DNA of 64,000 bases from Amphiura filiformis (lineage: Eukaryota > Echinodermata > Ophiuroidea > Amphilepidida > Amphiuridae), in NCBI RefSeq assembly GCF_039555335.1, contig NW_027305508.1, forward strand, positions 744,001-808,000. Reading direction: 5' to 3'. Shown here piece after piece: positions 33,965 to 47,144 of this stretch (position 1 is the first letter of the stretch; every line of letters begins with the position of its first letter). The notes beneath the pieces were generated by a model, which ran no database searches, was not told the DNA's origin, and was given only the letters and a program-made list of their open reading frames with translations. Position numbers and translations under genes: made by a program.

Positions 33965-36900
33965 GTGAGTCGAAGTTTGTATCCTCAAATGTCATTCTTA
34001 ATTGTGCGAAGTTTTGAACAACATGGTTCTTGCAGAGGCGGGATGATGATAACCTGCCGTGCGCTTGCTTCTGTCATGACTGCCCGGTTTTGAGCTTTAA
34101 AAATATACCAACTACTATTAGTAGGGCATATATATTTTAAGGAAGATCCTACTAAATCATTTTTGTAGGGTCTTGCTTTTAAACATGAACACAATCAGGG
34201 CATATGCCTATATCCTTAAATTCGAGTTGATGAGTAGAGATCGAGCGCAGCTCAGCCGGACACAGTATAACTATAAGGATTTATTAGCAATACAGTCTAA
34301 AAGTCATATCAAAATATATGACTTGTCATTTGCGTCTAATATATTCCACCACGTGTTCTGACTTGGTCAGATAAAACTATTTACTGTGTATTCTCAACTG
34401 TATTGTTATTGCGTCAAATTATATAATCATGTTTAAAATACGGCGTATCAACTAAAATATATAAGGGACCGTTCACAAACACTTGTTAGGGGGGGCTGGT
34501 GCAAAAAGGGGGGCTGAAAAAAATGACCACAAATTTTCCTGGGAAAATTGAGTTTGCTTTTCTATGGGGTTGATCCATAATTTTCATGTCAATAAGGGGT
34601 GCCTTGAAAATTTTGAGATCTGGGTCAGTCTATCGTAAACGGGGGCCCCTGAAAAATTTTCGCGATGAAATCTTTTTTTGCATCAGGCCCCCTAACAAGT
34701 GTTTGTGAACAGTCCCTAAATAGTGATTTACATCACAGATGTTCCAATATCTGTGTTTACAAGTACATTTTATAACAATGAACCGCAGGCCTGCATGCTA
34801 CTGAGTGCGAATTAATAAATGAACTCAATCACACACTATATTAGTAGTTCAAGGGTGCGTATTATATTCAAGGTGCAACAGATTCACTTCTTTACACTCT
34901 AAATAAAAAAATCCCGGTAAAAATAGTAAAAATTACTCAATATTTAGTAAAAAGGTAACAGAGCAACAAAACGAGTCAACTGGAACTCAACACTGATTAA
35001 ATATTTACTTCATTTGAGTACAATTGAATCAACAGTGAGTTCTATTCACTCATTTTGTTGCTCTGTCCCCTTTTTACTCAACATTGAGTAATTTTTATTT
35101 AGAGTGTACCATACCAGTACCTCCGCACAATTTACTACAGACTCAGATAAGTTGGAGGTATTTCAGAAGCTGTTTTCATTGAGTTGGGTAAAGTTCCCTC
35201 CACATTTGACCCTTTTATTTCGTTGTTTACCTTCCTATACTCAACAAATTGCCTAGAGTATTGTAATGCATTGTTGCATTACCTCTGCGATTCATTTGGT
35301 AAATGTCAAAAGAAATTTAACCAATGCTGTATAATTACAAAGTATAGTACAATGAAATTGCGCAGACCTCGGGAAAAGGGGGATATGCTGCTCACGGATT
35401 TTCGAATATTGGCCACTCTTTTATCGTCCAAAAGTCATTTTACGATGATTTTTTGCGCCAAATCGAATGTACGTCTTTAGCCGTCACGGGCCGCGGCCGC
35501 TCCAAATTGTCTTTGGATTATATTATATTATATTATATTATATTATATTATATTATATTATATTAATTATATTATATTATATTATATTATATTATATTTA
35601 TTATATTATATTATATTATATTATATTATATTATATTATATTTCGATGCTCAATTTCGGTGTATTTTGTTTATTATGGAATTAAAGTGCAAAATTTGGGG
35701 CCGTTTCAATTCGACATGTTCGAAATCCACAATCTGGGCCATTCTGGAGTCCAGAATCCGGTCCAGAATATTTATAAAAAAAATGACATATGAGCTCATA
35801 TGGTTAGGCCTACTGGCTTACATCCACGCAGCACCTACGTGTTGGAGCAGATATAGAGTTAAGATATGTCTTATAGGCCTATATAAGGTTGACAGGACTG
35901 GAGTATAGCCCAGATATTTTTAATTTGGATAAAATTTAAAGGCCAAGAGTTGGGTCTATATATAGTTTATGAAAAGCATTTTGTCAAATTTTCTTCACAA
36001 TCTCGCGCATACGTTTTAGAGCCTGTGAACTTTGAATCCCTCTCAACATTAGTTCAGTCACGCAGATAAGCCAATGTGGGTTTCCTCTTACAAACTTCAC
36101 AAATCTTTTCATTCTTTAGGATTTTACTTCTTCGTCACTAGTATGGTGTCCTATAATATGTTTCATATTGTGAGGTGGTGTAATAAGGGGCTGTGCAATA
36201 ATTATTCCCCGGGGGGGGTAAAATGTCCGAACGGCCCGCCAAAAATCGCTTGCCCCCCCCTCTTGGCCTGCCAAAAATCGCTTGCCTCCCCCTCTCGGCC
36301 CGCCAAAAATCTTTGCCCCCCCTTACACATGCCAAATTTTTGGGATCCCAATTTTCAAACCTTAAATGGTCTAGATATATGTTGCGAGCGCAGCGAGCAG
36401 GAAAATTTGCATATTAAAGCGTTTCCGTACTGTTTTCCTAAGCCTTTTTAGAGCGTTTTATTTAAAAGGCGCCCATGAATGTGTGCCAAAAAGCGCTTGC
36501 CTCCCCCTCTCGGCTCAGTCGGCTGGCCAAAAATTGCTTGCCCCCCTTTCGGCTCGCCAAAAATTTCTTGGCCCCCCACAATTTTACCCTCCCCCCAGGG
36601 CTCATAATTATTGCACAGCCCCTAAGTATTTGTACCCGGGGTGGTAAAAAGGGAAGGGGTGTCAATAATAATGCTCTAAAAAGGTGTAGAAATATGTAAG
36701 GAAACGTCAATTGTCGTCAAATATGCTATGGAATATTCTAGGTTTTAAATTGGAGTTCCGCAATGATCTGCCATGTAGCCTATGAGGGAGCAAAGATTGT
36801 TTGCCACGTCGAAAGGGGGGAGGGGAATGTTGACAGAGGCGACAAGCGATTTTTGAGCAGACCATTTTGAAAATTCACCACTCCTGGGGTACATTTATAA

Positions 36901-39900
36901 TTACTACACCGTGCACAGCCCCCGGTCCCCGCACTCCGTACATCCGCGGGTATTCATGCTCGTCGAAAATTTCGCGAAATAAGGGGTGTTTTCAGATGAA
37001 GAAACGCGATTCGCGAAACACAAGAAAAAGGGGTGTTTTTTCAAGCCACGTGTTCGCGAAATTGAAAAAAAAAGGTTATTTTCATAGAAATATCACTTCT
37101 CTTGCTTTTACCAGCGAAGCGGTAATATTTTATTATATCTTCTGTGGTATCACAGTTTCACAATTTTCCGTTCGGCGCATCCGGTGTGCACCCGGCCAAG
37201 TGATTGAAGCTCATACATTTAGCCTCTGCATTTAGCCATGGGCCTGTGAGCAAACCCAACGCGTTCCTGCCAGAAAAGGGTAGGCCCTATATTAGAAATA
37301 TCGTTCGCGTTTTACCGAAAATAGAGGTATTGTCGAAGGGCAAATAATTCGCGAAATCGCTAAAAAAGGGTGTTTTTCCCTAAAAGTTCGCGAAATGAGA
37401 TGCAAAAGGGGTGTTTTAAAGTTCGCCGAAAGCATGAATACCCGCGGATGCATGGAGTGCGGGGACCGGAATGCAATTCAAAGGTTTTTGAACCGGTTCT
37501 AGGTTTTGTTATTGGACCGAGGGAGGGGGAAGTGCACGGAATCCATAAACATATCTAACCTTTAATTTTCATATCTAACGTGCTCTGTTCTGCCATTAAA
37601 CATTAATATTTGTGATTTCAGGCATGCATATGTTACCGTAAATGCTGATTCTAAAAATTAAAAACTTAATATAAAAACCGCATAGGCCTACAACATTTTG
37701 GTTTAGCACCTTTTTTGTTTTTGTTTTCTTTTTAGCCTAACACACCACCAATGCTCAGAAAATATGATCTCATAATAAAGGTAGAAAAGATACGAGAAAA
37801 ATAAAATGCTAAACAAAACGATTTTTTTGCTCCTGTATATTAATGCTTGTCTGCCATTTTGCTTATATTTTTCTCAAACGTAGACTGAGAACCGTCTCTC
37901 TAAATGTAAAAGAGTGAAAAACTCACTCCCGAAAAGAGTGATTCACTTATAAGACCACTCAAAAAGGAGTGAAATGTGTTTTTTAACTTTAAAACCACTC
38001 AAAAAAAGAGTGAAAACCACTCTTTCAGAGTGAATTTTAACTCTTTCAAGGAGTTAAATGAAGGACAACTCTAAAATGTGTTGTCCTTCATTTAACTCCT
38101 TGAACGAGTTGAAATTCACTCTTTTTGAGTGGTTTTAAAGTTTAAAAACACATTTCACTCCTTTTGAGTGGTTTTATAAGTGAATCACTCTTTGGGGAGT
38201 GAGTTTTCACTCTTTTTACATTTATTTAGAGAGATTCAAAGAAAACTAATCTAGATATTTTTATAATCAGTATATGTAAAGCTAAAGAAATCTTAATCCT
38301 GTTTCATTATATCATTGCGAATTGCATTATATAGAGTAGGTTATTGTTAGGAATCATGATTTGGTAAAAATGCAGTTCAAAATAATCGTGTTATTTATTT
38401 TATTTAATCGGAAACGCGCGACCTACTTTAACAAGAAAGTCAAAGACCATGAAAAGCAAAATTTTATGGCAAATATTAAACCTTCATAGGCCTATGTTTA
38501 TTGCAAGTGCATGATTACTAAATATTAAAATGAACCACAAGAACTTTATTGTTTGCAAAGGGTGAATGTTTCTATCAAATTTAGATATTGAATATTTGGT
38601 GTTATTGTCAAGTCTAATTTTAGGTTAAATTGTACTTTCATGGTTTAACATTAAGTTTAAATCAAATGAGCGGGCAAATGAGTCGCTAAAACGAGAGTAA
38701 CTGATTTTACACCAGGAAGAGATGTTATAATCAATTCATTATATTTTCGTCCATATGTGTTAAAAGTCCTTATTTTTCCCGGTATCATGATTTTTTTAAG
38801 CATAATAATAAACTGCACTAATATTTTGGCATCAAAAAAGATTGAGTGATATTAAACGTATATAAGTAATATAAATACGTGTATAAGTACATTCATGCTT
38901 TAGTCGCAAATAGCTTAGCCTAAGTTTCATCAACGGAACCATAACATACTGAGTTACGACTATACTGTCCAGGTTTCAGGTTGGACGGGGGATGAAACCC
39001 TGGACTGATGAAACAAACCCACAATTACGCCAAACTGGAGCGCTGAAATTTGCATACAATATGTACAAGATGTACAAGAAAGGTGGAGCTGGGAGGGGTC
39101 AGCCATTAACCAAAAAGGTGCTATTGTATGTTTATGGAAATCGGACCATTTCATACAATGAATCAAGCAGGTGGGGGCATGAAAGCTCATGAACACAATG
39201 TCTAATGTCGGACTTAGCTCATGGCAGTCGGGATGGCAGTATCAATGGGCAAAGGTCTTACTGGGGTGTTCCCAATGTTCCCAATGTCCCCCGGTCACAC
39301 CGCTATTTGTTAACTGCCTTTCTCACAATGTTTCACTGTTCTCTTTTTATTTCTAGATTCTTGCTGTGATAGCTTGGTGTTAGACCACAAGAGAGATGAC
39401 TTAGTCTACCCCCTAGCGTGGCTTCCATATATCCAAAGGAAGATCCACTTTACCATCGATGCTGATCGTGACGTCATGATATCTTTATCTAAACAAACTC
39501 ATTCCTTTGATCCACGGTACTTGATAGGTAATTTCATCTTCAATAGACTCTCTTTAATATTTTGGTATTTTGTGTGTTTGTGAAGTACAATTTTTAATAC
39601 CAGATTTTGTTCCAATGAGCAATTTAAAAATGTATTAAATTGTTCCAAAGGATTCTAAACTGTCTTCCAGCGTTTTTGAAAGTAGCAATAACTGTTTCGA
39701 GACATAGGTTTCGAGAACCAGGTGGAGGTTGGCTTCATTTGAACATTAGAGAACCATAATCCACAAAAGGTTCATCTGATGAGTGCCCAAATACTAGTAT
39801 CACTTTATCATGTTTAAGAACCATCGCAGGTTTTGTTTATGGACGGAGCACAAATGAAGAACCAATTATTGGGATTTTTTTCTCAGAGTGATATCGCTAA

Positions 39901-42900
39901 TATGAGATATGCATAGCGAAATGGTTGGCATGATCTTTAAAGACGGTACATACTGCAGTTACTGTCCGTTTTCCTATACACAATACACAGTGCTCTCACC
40001 ATTGACGCGTGACCCTACAAATGATGTATGTTGGGAGAATGGACACTTGCCTAGTTAACATCACTGTGTGAAAAATAACCAGCCAATATTTTATTTATTC
40101 TCCAAAACTTCTAGCAAATATATTTCTCTAACATGACCTAAAATTACAGCTAGGTTAGATGTTCAGAAATGGTCGTACTTTTGTAAAATATGAGTGAGGG
40201 CAAGGCATAGCTAGCCAACTCCCCCGTGTTAATTGAATGGAGATTTGACCGAAAATATTGGTATCGGACCGCTCACTTCTGAAGGATGCCACAAAAAACC
40301 GGTAAAAGCTACATTTAAATTATTCTAAATAGGTTCTAGAAAATAAAGTTTTGTAACATGTCCTAAATTTTTAGCTAATTTAGGTGTTTGGAGAGGGTCG
40401 TACTTTTGTGTTTTAGGAAGGACATGTAAACGACAGATAACACCAAAAATATGAAGAAATTATTTCTAAACCGTGTTAAGTCAAAAATCATTATGTTGCT
40501 CATTTTCAAGAATGCTGGTTTACAAAAGCACGACATTGTCTGATTTCGTGAACAAAGCCACACATAACATTGTTTCCTTTCGTTTCCTTTGTAATCGGTT
40601 ACCCAACTGAAGCTATGAATTCCAGCTTTATTGCGATATCGCACATGAAAACAGTCACTTGTGCACAACCAGAGAAGATCCGATTTAATCAGTTGAGCTG
40701 TTTCAATGAGTGTTATCTTGGTTTAATAGCTTTTAATGGGGTTAAGTCCTGCAAAGGTCGAGATGAATTCTACTGTAGACATGACTGCATCATGTCTTAA
40801 TACTCACAACGTTTACCGGTTTTGAATAAAATGCCGAGATAAAACAGATCACTCAGACGGTCCTTAAACATGGTGAAAGCTGGTAAACATCATATCTTTC
40901 AAATAACAATTTTTATTTTCATTTGTTATCTCAGTCTTTCAAGAGGACAATAGTAACAGAGCTTCCATAAAGCGATGCACTTCGAACCCACCATCATTCA
41001 CGTGCGAAGATGAATCCTACACGCCAAGCTCAACTCCATACCTCATCAACGGGACTTCAAAACACTACTGGATTAGCCAACTAAGTGATGACTACACTGT
41101 CCAGGTTGGACGGGGAGAAGATGCCAAACCATTTATGTCTTTCACTCCGAGCTGGAGCGCTGAGATGAGCATCAGATGGATAGGGTTAGGCACGGCTGTG
41201 GATGAAAGAGTAAAATGGCAGTTTTGTGATCTTGGTAAGAGATGCAATAGAGGAATAATAATGTTATTGCTAAAATGCTGATTAATTGAAACGTAAAGGT
41301 TACATAAGGACTATGAGCAAGACAAATGTTATGTAACTACATTGCATTGCATTGCGTTGCATTGCGTTGCATTGCGTTGCATTGCATTGCATTGCGTTGC
41401 ATTGCATTGCATTGCACTGCATTACATTACATTACATTACATTACATTACATTACATTACATTGCATTGCATTGCATTCCATTGCATTGCATTACGTTAC
41501 GTTACGTTACATTACATTACGTTACGTTACGTTACGTTACGTTACGTTACGTTACATTACATTACATTACATTACATTACATCGCATCACATTGCATTGC
41601 ATTGCATATTGCATTACATATACATTCCATTACATTACATAACGTTACGTTACGTTACATTACATTACATTATCTGACGTTACGTTACGTTACATTACAT
41701 ACATTACATTACATTACATTACATTACATTACATTACATCGCATCACATTGTATTGCATTACATATACATTGCATTACATTACATTACGTTATGTTACAT
41801 TACATTACATTATCTTACGTTACATTACATTACATTACATTACATTACATTACATTACATTACATTACATTACATTACATTACATTACATTACATTACAT
41901 TACATTACATTACATTACATTACAACATCTTAATGTACGTATCAGCATTAGCATAAAATCAATGGTCTACAGTCACTGGCTGAAAATGAGTCGTTTTTGT
42001 TATGGCAAATAAGAAGCTGAAATGATGTATTGTTGTATATTTTAGATTTTCTCTGGAATTAAAGTGTGAAGAGTGCTGCATTTTGGAAAAGTACGAGTAG
42101 TAGAACACAAACTTCCAGCTCATAAAATCCTCTTTGTACGGCTGAGAAGGTATTAGTTTATTTATAATGTGTGGTTAAATATGTGTTATTTTTGACAAAA
42201 ACAAGGTTTTTCTTTCTATAAACATTTTCATATTGCCAACAATAACAAACGTGGAAATTAATTTTTTTCTGCCAGTTCTGTTGACTAATCCCGAAACGTT
42301 AAAAACGGGAGTCACCCTATAAAAATATTTGAAACCGTGATTAAAATATAACGTAAAATATTCTACTATTGTTACATTTATACAGAAAGTAGTGGTGCAG
42401 AGAGAGAGGTCATCGTTTGAATGAGAACTTATTTTTAATAAATTTCTGTTCATTTGAGGTTGAGATCATCCGTAATAAATCACATGAATTATTAAATTTC
42501 TATTTACATAGCATTTTGTAATATTTTAAGCCCTGTTTACAAGCTTTTACATGAAATTGTGCAATTTTCATACATTTCCACCATGTTGTATCGGTCATCC
42601 GGCCTATGAGTAGCTCACACATGTATATAAACCAGTCATTATATTTTAATCCGTTTCATTTTGGAGATAATTAATGTCATTTGTAATAACTGCTTTTTCA
42701 TTTTCGCCATTTTTGCAGAATAATGTTGCTTTCCTTCAAGGCCTAAAGTTGTTGACGTTCAAAGACATCCCATTTCCATCCTAGTTTAATGGCAAGTCTC
42801 ACTCTTAACCAACTGCAGACCCAGGACCTAGTGTTTATTCCTGCTCAAAACAAGCCATATCACCATGTACTTTTGCTGTTCTCTGACGTTTTAAACACAT

Positions 42901-43506
42901 GCCTTTGCTGTAATTTAAAAATCCCGCCTTTTTGCGTGATTTGGCAGTGTAACCTATTGATGTTATGCTGTTACGTAATTGTCATGTTCGCAATAGATAA
43001 CGGCCATCTTTGATTTCATAATGGCAGCCATTTTCGAATTTTGTTTGATGTGCATGTTCATAGATTTGGTACACATATACTTGATGCGACGTACTTAACT
43101 TTGTTTTATATATCTGTTTACTTACAGTTGTTAATGAAATAGCACAACACAAACCCAGCTTTCAAAGTTCTAATTTATATGAGGGGTCGATAACTTATGA
43201 CCCATCGAGGGCAAATGGTTATAACTCAAGTTTACAGCTGCCAGGGTACTGCTCACAAACAGGTACGAGAATGAAAGTAATCATGAACTTAATATTCATC
43301 TCAGGAATCTGCTTAAATCTTTCAAACCTGTTTTTTTATTGATGATGTTATCGGTAAGATATCTTTGATTGGTTTAAATGTTTTGCTGTTGCTTATTGTT
43401 CTGTCTAAAGAGTTTTGTCATTATGTTACAATTAGTCATTATGTCGCCAACTTCAAGAAGTGCACATATCGTTTCGTGCCCTTGGTTGATAGAGTTCGTT
43501 TTGTGT

Positions 43507-43541
<35 letters not shown>

Positions 43542-43571
43542 TTATCCATTTATTTATTTATTTATTTATAT

Positions 43572-43630
<59 letters not shown>

Positions 43631-43684
43631 TTATTCATTTATTTATTTATTTATTATCAATTTATTTATTTATTTATTATCCAT

Positions 43685-43723
<39 letters not shown>

Positions 43724-43731
43724 TTATCATT

Positions 43732-43778
<47 letters not shown>

Positions 43779-46700
43779 TTACACAACCATAGAAGAAATG
43801 CATTGATAAAAATGTGAATAAAACAGTTTTTTGATACAAGGGCATTAAAATAGTTCTAGTGAACTGAATGGGCTGGGATCAAATAGCTTCTAATAACAAA
43901 TCTATAAATTATTATTTGGCCGGGCTCCACAGATGGATCGCTAAATTGGTATTTAGTTGGCCCCATGTCACAGGGGAAGTTGCCCAAAGTGGTCAAAAAT
44001 TGTCAAAATAGTATAAAGTTATTCAAAGTTTCACGAACTTGCTTAAAACTTCCGCGAAATTCAAGTGCGGTAAGTTTCACAAACTTGCTTTAAAGTTTTT
44101 CAAAATTGCGTAAAGTTATTCAAAGTTTCGCAAAATTTGCTTAACATTTTTTCAAAATTGCTTAAGGGATCCAAAATGAGCGTTTATTGCGTTTCGACAG
44201 TATTTTTTGTGGGACATGAGAGCACCTCAGACCTATCGAATTGCATTCTGAATACGAAGCATGTCTTTCTGATATCAAATAATTTTCATTTTTTAAAATC
44301 ACAATATAATACAAATTTTATGACAAATTATAAAAATTTGATATTTTTCAAATTTTTGATATATAACAGTCCTCGAAGTAAATTATATAAATCTAATGAT
44401 ATATTCTTAAAGTGTATGTAGCAGGGAGGAAAAGCCGACGATCAATTGAAAATTTTGACCTTTCATATTGAAAAGATATGGAATTTTTTCCCAAAAGACC
44501 TATTTTTTTTTTGGTGTTTTGGGAAAAAAATCCATATCTTCAATACGAAAGGTCAAAATTTTCAATTGATCGTCGGCTTTTCATCCTCCTACATACACTT
44601 TAAGTATAAATCATCAGATTTATAAAGTTTACTTCAAGTACTGTTAAATATCAAAAATATCAATTTTAATGATTTGCCATAAAACGTGTATCAAATTGCG
44701 AATTTCAAAAAATCAAAATTATTTGATATCAGAAAGACATTCTTCGTATTCAGAATACAATTCGATATGTCTGATGTGCTCTAATGTCCCAAAATAAATA
44801 TTGTCCAAACGTTCATACCCCAGCCCTTAAAGTTGCCGAAAAGATGCTCAAAAGTTTTCAAAATTGCTTAAAAGTACTTCACCTCCCGCGCAAGCTGCGT
44901 AAAGTGGGCGCGGATTTCATCAAATTTTCCAAAATTTTCCAATGCAGCACAAATAGATCTTGACAATCTTACGCAGCTTTATTTGGGGAACTTTACGTAA
45001 CATTAAAGGTTGCAAAATTTCAGCCATTTTTGGAGAATTTTGGGCAACTTCCCCTGTGACATGTGGCCTTTTAGTTGGCAACAGGATTAATTATAAAGAT
45101 TTACTTGCGAAGATTCCCAGTGAAAGGGCGACTCTTCGATTATGTTTACGGAAAATAATTGTTTTTGATTTCGCTTATCGTATTTTCAGCATACATTGAT
45201 ATAGAGCCTTGGTGGCATGTCGATTTACAGGCAGAATACAACATAAAAATCGTTAGATTGTGGAACAACATTGATGATACGTGTAAGTAACTTATGTTGC
45301 TATGAATCTGTGTGTAATATCGGTCATAGGGCATAAAGTATCTTTACGCCTAAAACTTGAGTGATTTCTTAAAGCCTAAAACTTGGTAATAGATATAGTG
45401 TGGTAACTGGTAAAGATTGTGTGCTATATACTATATCAATAGGCCTACTATTGATGGTATATAGAAGTTAAAAGTCTTAGTCTTAATTATAGTGTTTCTT
45501 TGATTTTACGCCTCTTAAAGGAGGATTTCGTGATCCTATTAAGCATGCTCTTTTTATGAGATTTTCATTAGATATCCACGAAAAATGCTTATTCCCAAAA
45601 TTTCAGTTGATTCCGATTTTGCATTTGTAGTTATGCATGATTATGTGTATTGCACTACTCCATAGGGCACTGTTGTAATTTCGTTCTGGTATACCAGAAC
45701 GAAATTCAAATTTCACGATATTTTTGCTGAACGAATTAATCTGCAAGAAATGTTTGGTACATAAACATTATGTAGCCAGAGGTTTCCAGTGGTGTAAATA
45801 TCTCAACTTTATTTTTGAAAAAGTGGGGGGATGAGGCTGTGGATCACGAAATGACCTTTTAACTTCAGTTCTAATGAAAAGCATTGCATTTAGTGAAGTT
45901 TACTAGGTTAGAGATGTTGGAGCAAATGCCGGGGGCAAATGTTGGCAATTCATTTTGTAAAAATAGCTTTCAGTTTGAACTAATGTGACAGATTTACATA
46001 AAAATTCTTGACCAACCCTTTAACATTGCCTATGAAAAGACGATCGATTTTTTAAAATCGCAGCGTGTTTAAAAATATTTTCGCGATTTTAGGGAGTTAG
46101 CGGAAATTCGACAACATTCGGTATATTAATAACCACATCAGTTTGGATATTTATTCAAAACCATCTTGCTTTTTCAGCACATGAAATGGAAGGAGTTGCC
46201 GTCTACGTCAGTTCTATGATGTCCTATACAAACCAAAAAATAAGAGAACAATCAAAATTATGCGGTGCTGGGGAAGTAACGAGATATGAAGCAGAAAAAG
46301 ACAGTGTTATTGTCAGATTTTGTGATTATAATAAAGGCAGATACGTTTATCTCATCAAGAAAGCACCTACGCTGAAGCTATGCGGTGTGGAAGTATTTGG
46401 ATATCAAGGTAGGCATGATGGTAGGACACTAGCCTTTTCGAGATGTGGCGGACACGATAGGATGGCGCTGCACGAAGTTGAAGTGGGTATTTTGAATTTG
46501 CCGGGTTTTACCCCTGACGCCATACTTCGAAAAGGCTAGTGGGAAAAATATGGTCATCAGAGGTAAAAGATGCGGCATTAAAAAGGGACAGAGCCGTAAC
46601 TAGACTTTTGTAATCGAAAATATCAAAATCGTCAGAATTTTGTTTTTCATTCAACTTCTACCAGTAGATCTATATAGAAACATTAGCATGCGGAAACGAG

Positions 46701-47113
46701 GGCCTATGTTTGATCCTTTCCATCAATCTTGTCAGATTTGTTTAGACATAATCACTGTCTATTTTGTGTCCTTTAGATGACCCAAAAGTATCAAACTATG
46801 TGGTTTCAGATATAGGCATATCATATATTTAAACACTCTTACTCTATAAGAGCGTGTACACCATTTTAATTCATATTAACAGTTTGGGCATTATCGAGAC
46901 CGATCTCTTTTTAATTGGCAATTTCTGAAACGGCCCTCATTTGGCAAATATTTGACACTATTAACATCTAAGCTCCAAAAACACAATTTCAGGAAATTTT
47001 AGCTGTTTACGAAATTTTAAAATTCATTTTGAATTAAGTTTTTGGGAAAATATTCAGAATTTTATTATAAGGCCAAGTAAAATAAAATACAAGTTTCTCG
47101 TCCCCGCCCGCCT

Positions 47114-47144
<31 letters not shown>

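Larger units (their letters stand above)
33965..39356 (+). other. Gene 1 intron 1 (5.4 kb)
   Basis: Long intron filled with MITEs and foldbacks, listed separately, and with a decayed copy of part of exon 3 near its 3' end. The remaining sequence shows no gene. Confidence 0.7.

Noticed and set aside
36074-36710. Open frames of 65-125 codons on both strands
   Set aside because: They come from CCAAAAATCGCTTGCC-type repeats inside a MITE.
41326-42012. Long overlapping open frames (up to 228 codons) with ITLHY repeats
   Set aside because: They translate the pentanucleotide satellite. With a five-base unit lacking stops, every frame stays open, so length has no meaning here.
43365-43817. 150- and 142-codon frames rich in IYLFIYLF
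   Set aside because: They translate the TTTA array in intron 4. The hydrophobic look is an artefact of the repeat.
46409-46539. Extension of the exon 6 frame to 46539
   Set aside because: It reads past a good splice donor into a 115-bp MITE. The spliced model continues the protein in phase to the transmembrane exon.
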